This document shows positions 22,441-34,438 of a stretch of 64,000 nt of DNA, piece by piece. Under the pieces are notes generated by a model. It did not search any database. It was not told where the DNA came from and saw only the letters and a list, made by a program, of their open reading frames with translations. The position numbers were made by a program, and so were the translations under genes. Positions within the stretch are counted from its first letter, which is position 1; every line of letters starts with the position of its first letter. This stretch comes from Chrysaora quinquecirrha (Eukaryota > Cnidaria > Scyphozoa > Semaeostomeae > Pelagiidae). The stretch covers positions 372,001-436,000 of the forward strand of contig JACTAT010000286.1 of assembly GCA_014526335.1 (NCBI GenBank), in the 5' to 3' direction.

Positions 22441-22745
22441 TTTAACAGCTCTGCCCATACCAAAAAGCTGGGAAATTCTAGGAAACTTAGCAATTTTCTG
22501 TGTAATTACTGGGGATATTTCTCCCAGCTTTTCTTGGATTCCTAGAATTAAAAAGTTAGGAAAATGAGCAAAATTCCTAGGAAAGCTGGGTAAATTTCAC
22601 AGCCTCAATTTCTGGGATTTTCCTAGGAAAGCTGGGGAAGCTGGGTAAATGAGCAAAATTCATGGGAAAGCTGGGTAAAATTTACAGCCTCAATTTCTGG
22701 AATTTTCCTAGGAAAGCTGGGAAAGCTAGGAAAGCTTGGGACCTT
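22440..22745. repeat. 85-bp tandem repeat with CCTAGGAAAGCTGGG core
   Basis: ACAGCCTCAATTTCTGG occurs at 22599 and 22684, giving an 85-bp period. The CTAGGAAAGCTGGG core also recurs within units. About two full copies and degenerate flanks are present. Confidence 0.75.
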
Positions 22746-22995
22746 GTCATTTGTAGGTAAAAACACTAGGAACCCTTGAATTAACAAACGATTTTCAAGG
22801 TTAAAAACCATCATAAAACCATCATAAAACCATCTAAATTCAAGAAATGTCAAAAAAGCATAAAAGTTTACAACAAACAATGACTAATACTGAGCTATGA
22901 TTAACAAAACTTCATTAGCAAGCAATATCAACAATACACAACAGGATCAAAAGTTGACATATATATTTAACAAAAACAATCTCTTATCTAGAATA

Positions 22996-23381
22996 CACGT
23001 TTTTCTTTATAAGAAACCGGTTTATAAGAAACCTAGAACTAGACACCCAAAAAGTTAAGAAACTGTTAGAACTACGAGGAAGGAGCTAAGAAACTTCAGA
23101 AATTTTTGTGTCAGTTTTCCAACATACTGATTTAACATTTGTTGAGGTAGTAAGAAGTTCTCAAGCATTCCTGTGCGATTTCTTGCACCAGTGTGGCTAA
23201 TTCCATGCAATTTCTCTCACCTGTCAGCAATACTGTATCCCACAGGTTTTTTTTGTTTTTACTGCAATTTATTTCCATTTAATTAAGAAACTGTTAAAAA
23301 ACTTTTAGAATTAAAATTGGGCAAAAAGTCAAGAAACTTTTAAAACTAGGCCACGAGCCAGGTTTCTTTAAACAAAACGTG
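22996..23381. mobile_element. TA-flanked MITE, Tc1/mariner type
   Basis: The left end is CACGTTTTTCTTTATAAGAA and the right end is its imperfect inverse ending AAACAAAACGTG. TA flanks both sides (22994-22995 and 23382-23383). The 386-bp interior contains repeated TTAAGAAACT motifs and no transposase. It shares the TTTATAAGAA terminal motif with the element at 4300-4657. Confidence 0.6.
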
Positions 23382-23739
23382 TAGTCTTAGCTCATCATCT
23401 GTTAATATACAGTGCAGCAAAGTATGCAAAGTTCTATTCTAATCCAATGTTAGCCACTGAAAGTGCAGGTAAAGCCGTAAAGGTGACAATAATTAAAAAA
23501 AGAGCAGCAGAAGTAGTTAGGCTCTCTTAATTGGATCCTACCAAAAAATGTCTGCATTTTGCATGGTTTTCGCCATCTGTATAAATAGTCAATTTTTAAC
23601 GTCATAAGTTTTTTTCTGATTTGAAGTTGAATATTCAGTAAGTTGATTTTCACCATTTACCTATAAAGAACAGGGACTCTGATAAAACCAAAAATTGGCT
23701 GACAAATATCTTTGAGTAGTACTGTATTTTAGATATGGA

Positions 23740-25330
23740 TCTGGTTTGGCACTAGCATTACATGCTTAGTGCTTGTTGGCACCATGAGAACTGGTTAGTT
23801 CTCTAAGCACTGCTTAAGGACTAGATATTCTCGAACCTTACTGTGTGTGTACCTATATCTTGTCGCAGTACTTGTTTAGTACTTGTTGGCACTAGAGAAC
23901 TGGTTATGTTCTTTAAGCAAGAGTAAAGGACTAGATATCCGCGAACCATACTGTTTTACATACTTATTTCTTGTTGCAGTACTCGTTTAGAATATGTGAT
24001 GTTGAAGTAAATCTGTACTATTCTAATCTAATAAATATCAATAGAATTGGAATGATCTCACCAAAATCTTGCGCTGCGTAGAAACCACTTCAGAAATAAC
24101 TCCTAAATTTGTGTGTGCTCGTATAACTCAAAAAATCTAACTAACTAAAATCTATTTACAATAATCAAATAAAACAAGGCGGTTGTTAAGAGATGCAGAG
24201 ATATATGAAAGTGAGTGTGAAGTAAAGAAAAGCGCAAGTGTTAACGAGGAGGAAAAAGTAAGGAAATGTGAAACAAAAGAGAAGTGACATGCATAGCTAT
24301 GGTGTTGCTATCGCTACACTCGTTTAGTACTTGTAAACACCATGAGAACTGGTTAAGTTCTTTAAGCACCAGTTAAGGTTTAGATATCCTCAAACCATAC
24401 TGTTTATGTACTTGGATCTTGTCACAGTATTTGTTTCGTACTTGTTGGCACCATGAGAACTGGTCAAGTTTCTCAACACTGGTTAAGGAATAGAGCTTCT
24501 CTAACATTACTGTTTACATACGTTTATCTTCTCAAAGTACTTGTTTAGTACTTGTTGGCATCATGTGAACTGGTTTATTATTTAAGAACAGGTTAAGGAA
24601 TGAATCTCCTCAAACAATACTGTTTACGTACTTATATCTTGTCACAGTACTTGTTTAGTACTTGGTGGCACCATAAGAGCTGGTTTAGTAGTTTAGAATA
24701 GGTTAAGGAATAAATCTCCTCAACACAATTCTCTTTACGTACTTTTATCTTGTCACCGTACTTGTTTAGTACTTTTTGGCACCAGAGGACTGGTTTAGTA
24801 TTTAAGAACAGGTTGAGAAATAAATCTCCTCAAAGAATACTGTTAAAGTACTTATATCTTCTGGAAGTACTTGCTTAGTACTTGGTGGCACCAGGAGAGC
24901 TGGTCTAGTAGTTAAGAACAGGTTAAGAAATAAATCTCCATAAATAATACTGTTTACGTACTTATATCTTGTCACGGTACTTGTTTTGTACTTTTTGGCA
25001 CCTTGTGAACTGCTTTAGTATTTAAGCACAGGTTAAGGAATAAATCTCCACAAATAATACTGCTAACATACTTATATCTTGTCACAATACTTTGTTTAGT
25101 ACCTGTTGGCACTATGAGAACTGGTTAAGTTCTCTTAGCACAGGTTGAGGAATAAATCTCCTCAAGCAATACTGCTTACATACTTATATCTTGTCACAGT
25201 ACTGGTTTAGTACTCATTGCACCATGAGAACTGGTTAGTTCTCTAAGCATCGATTAAGGACTAGATATCCTCAAACCCTACTGTTTACATACTTGTATCT
25301 TGTATCTTGCAAACGTAATTGTTTAGTACT
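23740..25330. repeat. Satellite array 1, about 110-bp units
   Basis: Roughly fourteen diverged units contain TACTTATATCTTGTCACAGT, TTAGTACTTGTTGGCACCAT, GAACTGGTTAAGTTCT and AAGGAATAAATCTCCTCAAA. The TATATCTT core recurs at 24633, 24744, 24853, 24963, 25073 and 25185, giving spacings of 109-112 bases. No coding potential. Divergence between units is higher than in array 2. Confidence 0.85.
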
Positions 25331-25900
25331 TGTTGGGATCATGTGAATTGGTTAAGTTTCAAGAGCACTGCCTATGGACTCGTTTTCTTATTAAACTGTT
25401 GGGACTGAATACTGGTTAAGATCTCAAGTGCCATCGTAAGTCCTGGCTAAGTACTTGCTGTTGCTCTAAGCTCTTTAAGTACTGTTTTAGTACTCAATTC
25501 TCGTCATAAGTACTGGTTAGGGACTTTTTTCTTTCATTGAGTACCAAGTGTTGTCTTGAATGTGAGTTAAGCTCTCTGAGTATTGGCTCATGTACTCAAG
25601 GATCGTTATACTTACTGGTCAGTGATCTGATGTAATTTGAGATGCTCGCTGTAGGGAAATGATAAATAGACACTACCATACCATACCATAGATACCATAA
25701 ATATCTACTGTGGTTCGGTATTAAGCTATAAACTGATTTTATTTAATTATTTAACTGAATTTACGGCCATGGCCTGATTAACTTTCTTACACTTCAAACT
25801 GATTGAATAGACTACCTTAAATTAAAAAAAAAATAACACTGCCTAGCTTGTTGGTTCCTTTTAAGCTCTCGTGTATTGGTTAAATACTCAAGCATCTTCA
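25331..25900. repeat. Degenerate transition between two satellite arrays
   Basis: Scattered GTACTGGTTA, AAGTACTGTT and CTCTTTAAGTACT fragments of both neighbouring arrays are interrupted by unique AT-rich sequence and a short CCATA repeat near 25676-25700. Confidence 0.5.
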
Positions 25901-28315
25901 TAATTATTTGTTAAGAACCTGATTTCTTAGTGATACTGGTTAAGCTCTCTGAGTACTGGTTAAGTACTCAAGTCCTGTTTTCGCTAGAGATGCTGGTTAA
26001 GCTCTCAGAGTACTGGTTAAGTACTCAAGTCTCCTCGTAAGTACGGGTAAGGACCTGTTTTCGCTAGAGATGCTGGTTAAGCTCTCTGAGTACTGGTTAA
26101 GTACTCAAGTCTCGTCATAAGGACGGATTAAGGTGCTGTTTTCACAAGAGATGCTGGTTAAGCTCTCTCAGTACTGGTTAAGTACTCCAGTCTCATTATA
26201 GGTGGGGATTAAGGACCTGTTTTCGCTAGAGATGCTGGTTAAGCTCTCTGAGTACTGGTTAAGTACTCAAGTCTCATCATAGGTACGGATTAAGGACCTG
26301 TTTTCGCTAGAGATGCTGGTTAAGCTCTCTGAGTACTGGTTAAGTACTCAAGTCTCCTCATAAGGAAGGATTAAGGTCCTGTTTTCACTAGAGATGCTGG
26401 TTAAGCTCTATGAGTACTGGTTAAGTACTCAAGTCTCATTATAGGTGGGGATTAAGGACCTGTTTTCGCTAGAGATGCTGGTTAAGCTCTCTGAGCACTG
26501 GTTAAGTACTCAAGTCTCATCATAGGTATGGATTAAGGACCCGTTTTTGCTAGAGATGCTGGTTAAGCTCTCTGAGTACTTGTAAAGTACTCAAGTCTCA
26601 TCATAGGTACGGATTAAGGACCTATTTTCGCTAGAGATGCTTGTTAAGCTCTCTGAGTACTGGTTAAGTACTCAAGTCTCATTATAGGTTGGGATTAAGG
26701 ACCTGTTTTCGCTAGAGATGCTGGTTAAGCTCTCTGAGCACTGGTTAAGTACTCAAGTCTCATCATAGGTACAGATTAAGGACCTGTTTTCGCTAGAGAT
26801 GCTGGTTAAGCTCTCTGAGTACTGGTTAAGTACTCAAGTCTCGTCATAAGGACGGATTAAGGTCCTGTTTTCGCTAGAGATGCTGGTTAAGCTCTCTGAG
26901 TACTGGTTAAGTACTCAAGTCTCATCATAAGTATGGATACAGGACCTGTTTTCGCTAGAGATGCTGGTTAAGCTCTCTGAGTACTGATTAACAACTCAAG
27001 TCTTGTCATAAGTACGGATTAAGGTCCTATGTTCGCTAGAGATGCTGGTTAAGCTCTCTGAGTACTGCTTAAGTACTCAAGTCTCGTCATAAGTACGGAT
27101 TAAGGACCTGTTTTTGCTAGAGATGCTGGTTAAGCTCTCTGAGTACTTACTCAAGTCTCCTCATTTGTGCGGATTAAGGACCTGTTTTCGCTAGAGATGC
27201 TGGTTAAGCTCTCAGAGTACTGGCTACGTACTCAAGTCTCGTCATAATAGGGATAAAGGACCTGTTTTCGCTAGAGATGCTGGTTAAGCTCTCTGAGTAC
27301 TGGTTAAGTACTCAAGTCTCGTCATAACTGCGGATAAAGGACCTTTTTTCGCTAGAGATGCTGGTTAAGCTCTCTGAGTACTGGTTAAGAACTCAAGTCT
27401 TGTCATAAGTAGGGATTAAGGTCCTATGTTTGCTAGAGACGCTGGTTAAGCACTCTGAGTACTGGTTAAGTACTCAAGTCTCGTCATAAGTATGGATAAA
27501 GGACTTGTTTTCAGTAGAGATGCTGGTTAAGCTCTCTGAGTACTGATTAAGAACTCAAGTCTTGTCATAAGTACAGATTAAGGTCCTATGTTCGCTAGAG
27601 ATGCTGGTTAAGCTCTCTGAGTACTGCTTAAGTACTCAAGTCTCGTCATAAGTACGGATTGAGGACCTGTTTTCGCTAGAGATGCTGGTTAAGGTCCCTG
27701 ACAACTTACTCAAGTCTCTTCATTAGCACAGATTAAGGACCTGTTTTCGCTAGAGATGCTGGTTAAGCTCTCAAAGTACTGGTTACGTACTCAAGTCTCG
27801 TCATAAGTACAGATAAAGGACCTGTTTTCGCTAGAGATGCTGGTTAAGCTCTCTGAGTACTGGTTAAGTACTCAAGTCTCGTCATAAGTACGGATAAAGG
27901 ACCTGTTTTCGCTAGAGATGCTGGTTAAGCTCTCTGAGTACTGGTTAAGAACTCAAGTCTTGTCATAAGTATGGATTAAGGTCTGATGTTCGCTAGAGAT
28001 GCTTGTTAAGCTCTCTGAGTACTGCTTAAGTACTCAAGTCTCCTCATAAGTACGGATTAAGGTCCTTTTTTTGTTAGAGATGCTGGTTAAGCTCTCAGAG
28101 TACTGGTGAAGTACTCCAGTCTTGTCATATGTAAGGATTAAGGACCTGATCTCTTAGAGAAGCTGGTTAAGCTCTCAGAGTACTAGTGAAGTACTCTAGT
28201 CTCGTCATAAGTACGGATTAAGGACATGTTTTTTCGCTAGAGATGCGGGTTAAGCTCTTGGAGTACTGGTTAAGTACTCCAGTCTTTTCATATGTACGGA
28301 TCAAGGACCTGATTT
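25900..28315. repeat. Satellite array 2, 81-bp units
   Basis: About twenty-nine units run TTCGCTAGAGATGCTGGTTA, AGCTCTCTGAGTACTGGTTA, AGTACTCAAGTCTCGTCATA, AGTACGGATTAAGGACCTG. Unit starts at 26062, 26143, 26224 and 26305 are exactly 81 apart. Each unit contains the imperfect palindrome GAGTACTGGTTAAGTACTC. Occasional shorter units occur (for example near 27140 and 27700). The same palindromic core, diverged, appears in array 1. Confidence 0.9.
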
Positions 28316-31300
28316 GATATTGTTGGGCCCCTTGGAGACTACTCATTGTGGCTGATGCACTAACGCCCAACTTCCTTACATTCCATCACGAGTTGGAGGG
28401 GATTAATATCCATCTATCCTGTACCAAAGAAGTGCCAACTTTATTCAACTACAAGTTTTCTACAAATGAAAGTTTCCTATGTTTCATCGCACATTATGTA
28501 TTTCAATTTGGTCTTTAAACTTCTTGATATGATAATGCTTCATAGAAGAGAAATGCAGTTGATACGATACTATTGGTTTAACAATTGTGCATCATTTCTA
28601 AATTTGCATGGTGCTGACCTAAATGGATAAATGGGGCTATTTTGAGAACTCATACTTAGGTATCCAAATCCTGAACTGCCAATTCTATCCCCTCTGATTG
28701 TCAATATCTGGTGCCAATGGTGGTGCAAGAGAAATTTCTGGGGATGTGCTTGGAAAGAAGGATTCATATTACACAATTTTTTACAGCTCTAGTCCAAGAC
28801 CTTGTTTGGAAAAGTTTCTTAGATTTATATTCCATTTGCAAGTACCAAAGTATCTTGAAGGTTTCTTATAGTTTTAGTTAATTACCACACGAGTCATTTT
28901 CAAAAATACAAAAAGGAAAAGGGGCAAGAGTAGAAACGACAGAGTGGAAATGCCAAAAAATATGTTCTACAGAAAAGGGGTTTTGAATCTTTAAATCCAA
29001 TCAGCAAATTTGTTTATACCCTGCAATAACCAACCATTTTCCTTCAAAAAGAAAGGAACATTCAGAGAAAATCATCATCGTCAAATGCAAATGGTGGGCA
29101 TCTCAATGCACCTTGTAGTTATATATGGAAACATTTCTCACAAGAATCTCTTGTTGCATGCGATACTCATAGTTTCCATCAATGTAGGGCTACTTTCTTA
29201 TAGACATAGCCCCATTCTCACTCTATGTTGCCTCCCTTCGAAAATATTATTTCAATTAAGAAAAAGAAAGCAGTGAAGTCTGCCCTTCTCCTAGGCTTAA
29301 TAACCATTGCAGTGCTAAATTTGTCAGGTGGTTCCCTTAAAACATACATTAATTTTTCAATATTAATTTTGCTTGGGATAACTTTCAACATGTTTTTACG
29401 TCTTTATTAACCAAGAAATCAAAGTAACTATATGCAAATAAAGTGAAACACAAACCTACCAGAAATTTGGTGGTAAAATTTTTCCTTCATATCTGACAGG
29501 CAAGAAAATCAAATAAAAAAAGTTCTGAAACATCTCATTGTTGACTGTATTCTATGTTTGTGAAGTACAGAAGGCAGTAAGAAAGTATTTAAAAACGTTA
29601 AGAATTTACTAAAGTTTTCAAAAAAGCATTGAAACCCCTTTCACAATGACTAGAATAGTACCGAATATAGCAGAAATAAAGTGATAAATTGAAGAGAACA
29701 TGGTCTTTCAGATATACTGAATATACTGAATCATAATGTAAGATTGAAAAGTATCTTAACCTGCTTAGACTATAGCCCTTTAGGCCAAGACAACAAGCAG
29801 TCAATTATCAGGTTACAGTTGCAATCATGATAGGTAGGTGTCATTGGACAATTAGTGTTTCTTTCTCTTTGCTTTGTCCTTTGAGAAGAGGTCTACAATC
29901 TTAGACAAAATTGTTGAGACAAAAATTTTAGATCACCCCCCGAATTTTAGATCACCCCCTCCCCTTGAGCAATGTTGTTTTGTGGTAAATTTACGTGAAT
30001 CAAGTATTTTTGGTTCAGATTGTCTTTTTATAAAACTGTTTGAAACTAAAGATTTTCACACAGATGTATGGTAGAATTTGTGTCCTTGTGGAATTTGTGT
30101 CCTGCATGCATAAATTTAGAGAATAAATTATCATGTCATTGTGGACTCATCTTTGATCGTAGGAGATGATTGATCTCGATCTAAATCATTTTTCCCTTGA
30201 TTTGATTAGAATCAGGAGAAGTTGAAGGCAAGGCTGCTTCGGGAATAGCTGTTGTTTATGCGATGGTGATTTTCAAAGGCAAGGTTTCTTCACCCAATAA
30301 AATTGAGCAGGTTACCATACTACAAACTAAACTTTTATTTATTACCTGTCCTGCCTATCTTGACTCCCTGCAATACCTGCATGTCTTAAAAGTTTTTACT
30401 GTGTTTAAATAGTAGCTAGTCAAGACATGCTGGGTTATACCTTTTTTTGACTTAGGCCTGCCCATCGTGTGTGGTTGGGTTGGTGCATTCAACTGAAGGA
30501 ATAGTTTCTGACGCCGGATAGGCCCAAGATTGAGTGGCCTTTACAGAACAAGACATTGAAATCCTAATGCAATCAGTCGGTCTACAATCAATTTAAGGGA
30601 TAGCAGAAACTTAATATTGCATCAAATACTTAGACAACTGGAATGCTAGGGCTGCATTGCATGTTAATCAAAAATAATAAATTTACTGCATGATTTGTTT
30701 ACTGGCAGTACATTGCCTTGAGATTCTAGTGGTTTGTGGTTGGGCATCTCAAATTGCAAATCTTTGGCTTATAAAGCTCCGAAATCTCTTGAATTTATTT
30801 ATTTAATAACAAAGACCTTTCCAACTATGGCCTCCTTGCAAAATTTATGAAATTCTCTGCTACATCAATCTTTACTTAAATTAACAGTCAGTAACCAACC
30901 ATAAATAAGGCTGTTTGTTGTTATACTGTAGGATTTTGTGATTTGTGCTAAGAGATCAAGACTCAAAAAAGAATGGCCTTTAGGTCACATTTCTTATTTA
31001 TTTAAACAAGTTTAGAAAAAATACAGTCTTAAAAAGAGGAAATAACTGAGCAAACATATTGACAGGTTTAATGGTTCAGTTTTCTGGTACTCAAAAAAGT
31101 GAAACTGGTAAACAATATGAGAATGAATTTACGTTACCTTTAGATAATTGCGCAGTTGGATCAGTAGATAAAGCCCCTGATCAATTCGTTTTTCTATTAT
31201 TTCAGTGTGAGTATCATGCTGTGAGGATCCTTCTTACAGCATGAAATATCATAACAATAGGGAAGTTGTTCTCTTCTTCGTAGATAAAACGGCTCATCTG

Positions 31301-31528
31301 TGGTTCCACTCCACAGGCGATAAGACCAGTGGGGCAAATCTGTAGCAAAATCTCAGCCTTAACAAGAAAAGAAACAATATTTCAAATGATCAGAGGATTT
31401 ATTGCAAGTTATCTCTACACATCTAATTATTTCATTCCATGAACACAATTTGTTCTTGTTAAGTGGGTTTGTCCCCGACCACAAGATGGACTGGTTCTCC
31501 TCTCTTACTCACCCTAGGTAATGTCTGC
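28316..31528. other. Unassigned region, possible isolated exon near 30.2 kb
   Basis: No gene was recognised. One exon-like block at about 30213-30310 on the plus strand has acceptor AATCAG, a frame reading EVEGKAASGIAVVYAMVIFK and then GKVSSPNKIEQ, and a GT after it. It has no assigned family and no partner exon. Other open frames lack support. Confidence 0.3.
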
Positions 31529-31529
31529 G

Positions 31530-31930
31530 CAGTATTGTGGAGGATGTGCAGTAATGTGGAAGGATTTTCGCAGTAATGTGGAGGGTGTTCAGTAATGTGG
31601 AGGGACATCATCAGAAAGGTGGAGGGATTTTTGCAGTAATGTGGAGGATGTTCAGTAATGTGGAGGGCTATCTTTCAGTAATGTGGAGGTTGCGCAGTAA
31701 TGTGGAGGGCTATCTTTCAGTAATGTGGAGGGATATCATCAGTAATGTGGCGGTTGCAGAGTAATGTGGAGGGCTATCTTGAAGTAATGTGGAAGGCTAT
31801 CATTCAGTAACGTGGAGGGCTATCTTTCAGTAACATGGATGATGTTCAGTAATGTGGAGAACTATCTTTCCGTAATGTGGTGGCTGCGGAGTATTGTGGA
31901 GGGCTATCTTAAAGTAATGTGGAGGGCCGA
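31530..31930. repeat. CAGTAATGTGGAGG tandem array with alternating spacing
   Basis: The core CAGTAATGTGG recurs about eighteen times with spacings that alternate between 19 and 22-23 bases (31549, 31571, 31590, 31612, 31634, 31653, 31676, 31695, 31718, 31740, 31759). The effective higher-order unit is 41-42 bp. Open plus-strand frames here are a by-product of the repeat. Confidence 0.85.
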
Positions 31931-32279
31931 AGTAATCAAGAAGGGCTCTCGCAGCGGTTGCCGACAATTTTCGTTTTTTAAACGATTCTCATTGACAAGA
32001 AATGCAATTCGGAAGCTAAACCGTGCGTTTTTTAGACATGAGAACCTTTACACTGCTTTAATATTTCATCATATATGTGTAAGAATCACAGTTTTGGTTC
32101 ATTTGCGTAAAATTTCTAATGCCTATATATTAAGAAAACATGAATAAAAAATATCTAACATATGATATGAATTATCTAATAATGAATATAAATTCGAAGA
32201 AGAAAACATTGTTCTTTTTTACAAACGAAGATACAACGAGTTGAGCGATAAAATGATCTGTATATGAATCAGTTGCAAT

Positions 32280-32522
32280 TTATACTTGCCCACATTCATA
32301 TGAATCGCTTCCATATAATTCGGTTTCTACGACTCGTGGTCCACCTCCCTCTTCGTCTTCTCGATATCTTGTTGTATCATAAAATGGTCGTGGCAAGTTC
32401 AAACTTCTGTCTTCATCCAAAATGTTTGAAAATGGAGAGCTTAATCTACTGAAGCCAGGCTCAGGGCTTCGAAAGATACTGCTTGTTTGCCTTACTTTGT
32501 TCAACCCTTTGCGTATGGACAA
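32280..32522 (-). CDS. Unassigned ORF inside the 1.6-kb inverted-repeat element
   Basis: An 80-codon minus-strand frame reads SIFRSPEPGFSRLSSPFSN, LPRPFYDTTRYREDEEGG and ELYGSDSYECGQV. A possible donor (CAA then GTATAA) coincides with its end. The upstream frame closes soon after 32522, so no full exon could be defined. No family recognised. It is of interest only because it is the main open frame in the interior of the element. Confidence 0.2.
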   Translation of the reverse strand: MSIRKGLNKVRQTSSIFRSPEPGFSRLSSPFSNILDEDRSLNLPRPFYDTTRYREDEEGGGPRVVETELYGSDSYECGQV

Positions 32523-32699
32523 CGTGATAGCAGCAGAACGTATTCACAATCGTTTTTGTTTCGAAGCCCTCCTGCAGGTAGTATCTATTTTTGCAAACCC
32601 AAAAAAACTTTAATTGACGTTATGAACAGAAAAGATAAATATTGCTATTTAGTTTGTGACCTTTATTTTTGATTAGTGTCAAATGATAACCACAACGAC

Positions 32700-32800
32700 A
32701 TGAATGAAATAAACTCTTTTTTTATAAGAATATTGTTTATAAGAATATTGAGGCTCAGAATCATCCTATTTTTAAGAATATTGTAAGAATATGCTCAGCC
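32700..32800. repeat. TTTATAAGAATATTG repeats
   Basis: Short direct repeats TTTATAAGAATATTG, TTTAAGAATATTG and TAAGAATATGC occur within 80 bases. The TTTATAAGAA motif is the same as in the termini of the two TA-flanked MITEs. Confidence 0.5.
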
Positions 32801-33606
32801 TAAGCTGGCATTATTTGTTCTCATTTTTCAGAAGTTGCCTGTTTTGCTATGTAATCTTTACTTACCACACAGTGAAATACTTGTCATTTTGCAACCAAAT
32901 CTCCTTATTAGACAGATATATACATAAATATGACAAAACAGGTGAAAAATTTCACCTGGGAGGCAAGGCAAAATTTTAATTATTTTTTGCCCCCCAGAGG
33001 ACAATCCCTCATAGCAGCCACCCCCTTAATGACATCGACTTTGTTTGTTGACTAACAGCAAGGTCGAGTGAAATGATGAAAGAAAAGTGCTTACTTACCT
33101 GTACTAAATTACTTATTTGAAAATAAATCAAGATTTTTTACTTCCCGCTTAGGCCCAAATTTCCCTTCGAGCAAAAAAATCCCAAAGGAGTTCGACACAA
33201 ATGTTGAATTTCTTCCTGAATCTACAACAAGGGCCTAAATCTTGGTACCATTCGATTCCCCATGAAGTACTCTATGTAATACTGCATGAATCAAACGTCT
33301 CCAGTGAGAGGCAGAGGTAATATGCCCGAAAAAACTATTTGTTGCAAATTTGCAACTCTGGTAAGTAAAGGGTTAAAACGAAACTTCATTATTGCTAAAC
33401 AACATTCTTATGGTTATAATGTTTTCTTCTTCGAATTTATATTCATATATTAGATAATTCATATCATATGTTAGATATATTTTATTCATGTTTTGTTAAT
33501 ATATAGGCATTAGACATTTTACGCAAATGAACCAAAACTGTGATTCTTACACATATATGATGAAATATTAAAGCAATGTGAAGGTTCTCATGGCTTAAAA
33601 ACGCAC

Positions 33607-34006
33607 GGCTTAGTAGAAGTCAGAAACAATTTTGCATGTTGCATTCTTCAATGCACATAAACCACAAAGTGAACTGAATCCCTGGCAATACACCTTGAAA
33701 AAAGAATCAGCGTGATTACATAAGGTTTGGGTCAAAGATAAGGTACTAGTGTTCCTAAGTATAAGATTAATTCTTAGTAATAAACTTTACAATCACTAGA
33801 CTAAGGTTTATAAATCAATTGCACAGACAGATAGCAAGTGATTGGTCTATTTTCAGTGCGTTTTCAGTGTCTTTTTCTGCAACAGGAAAAAATGAGGAGG
33901 TTGCTGCTTAGGAATGTTTAAATGATGACTTATTAAGTTATTCACTTTCACACACAAGGCATGGAAATCATGGGTTGCTAAGAATAATTAAAAGAATAGT
34001 TATGAC
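33607..34006. other. Unassigned sequence
   Basis: No gene, repeat or regulatory site recognised between the inverted-repeat element and the minus-strand gene relics. Confidence 0.35.
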
Positions 34007-34399
34007 TTATCGTAGCTTTGAGTGAAATTTACTTGTAGCCATATAACAAATGATTACCTGAATTTGTTCTCCATCTAACTCCAAGAGTTTTAATGACACT
34101 TCTCTTTGCATATCCTTGGTTGTGCTGTTGGCCTGTACATTGATAATGTACTTACAGTTCTCCAGAATGGCTCTTGATTCTACATTGGCAGCTTCGGAAT
34201 TTAAAAATTGTAACAAGAATCGTAGCTCACTTTCACAGCCCACAAGTACTTTACTTGCTGGTATTTGTGTCAACCTTTTTCTTGCAAGGTCCATTATTTT
34301 TCTTTCTGCTGAATGTTCAGCATGGCTTATTGCAGATTTGGGAACCTTAATAATGTGCATCTTTTTGCCTTGAATATTAAATGGAAACGTCGAGTGCAT
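34007..34399 (-). CDS. Unassigned ORF downstream of the RecQ-like relic
   Basis: A 130-codon frame reads KVPKSAISHAEHSAERKIMD, LARKRLTQIPASKVLVGCES, LQFLNSEAANVESRAILENC and KYIINVQANS. It is Lys/Glu-rich and mostly helical in pattern. No family is recognised. It lies about 40 bases downstream of, and on the same strand as, the RecQ-like C-terminal relic, so it could be the continuation of that protein after a frameshift or a following exon. An ATG is present near the start of the frame only if translation begins inside an exon, so it is best viewed as part of a larger broken gene. Confidence 0.4.
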   Translation of the reverse strand: MHSTFPFNIQGKKMHIIKVPKSAISHAEHSAERKIMDLARKRLTQIPASKVLVGCESELRFLLQFLNSEAANVESRAILENCKYIINVQANSTTKDMQREVSLKLLELDGEQIQVIICYMATSKFHSKLR

Positions 34400-34438
34400 T
34401 GGGGTGCTAAGTAATTCACTGAATGATATTGACTTCCA

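Larger units (their letters stand above)
32010..33606. mobile_element. 1.6-kb element with about 200-bp terminal inverted repeats
   Basis: 32010-32215 (starting AAGCTAAACCGTGCG and including TTTCATCATATATGTGTAAG and AATATAAATTCGAAGAAG) is matched in inverse by 33405-33606. The arms differ by scattered substitutions. The interior of about 1.2 kb contains only short open frames, so no transposase is evident. A clear target duplication could not be defined. The left arm abuts the CAGTAATGTGG array. Confidence 0.7.

Noticed and set aside
25900..28315. CRISPR-like regular repeats
   Set aside because: Units are contiguous 81-bp satellites without unique spacers, in a eukaryotic context.
31576..32147. 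Plus-strand ORFs with MWR and SNVEG repeats
   Set aside because: They are translations of the CAGTAATGTGG minisatellite and the adjacent inverted-repeat arm.
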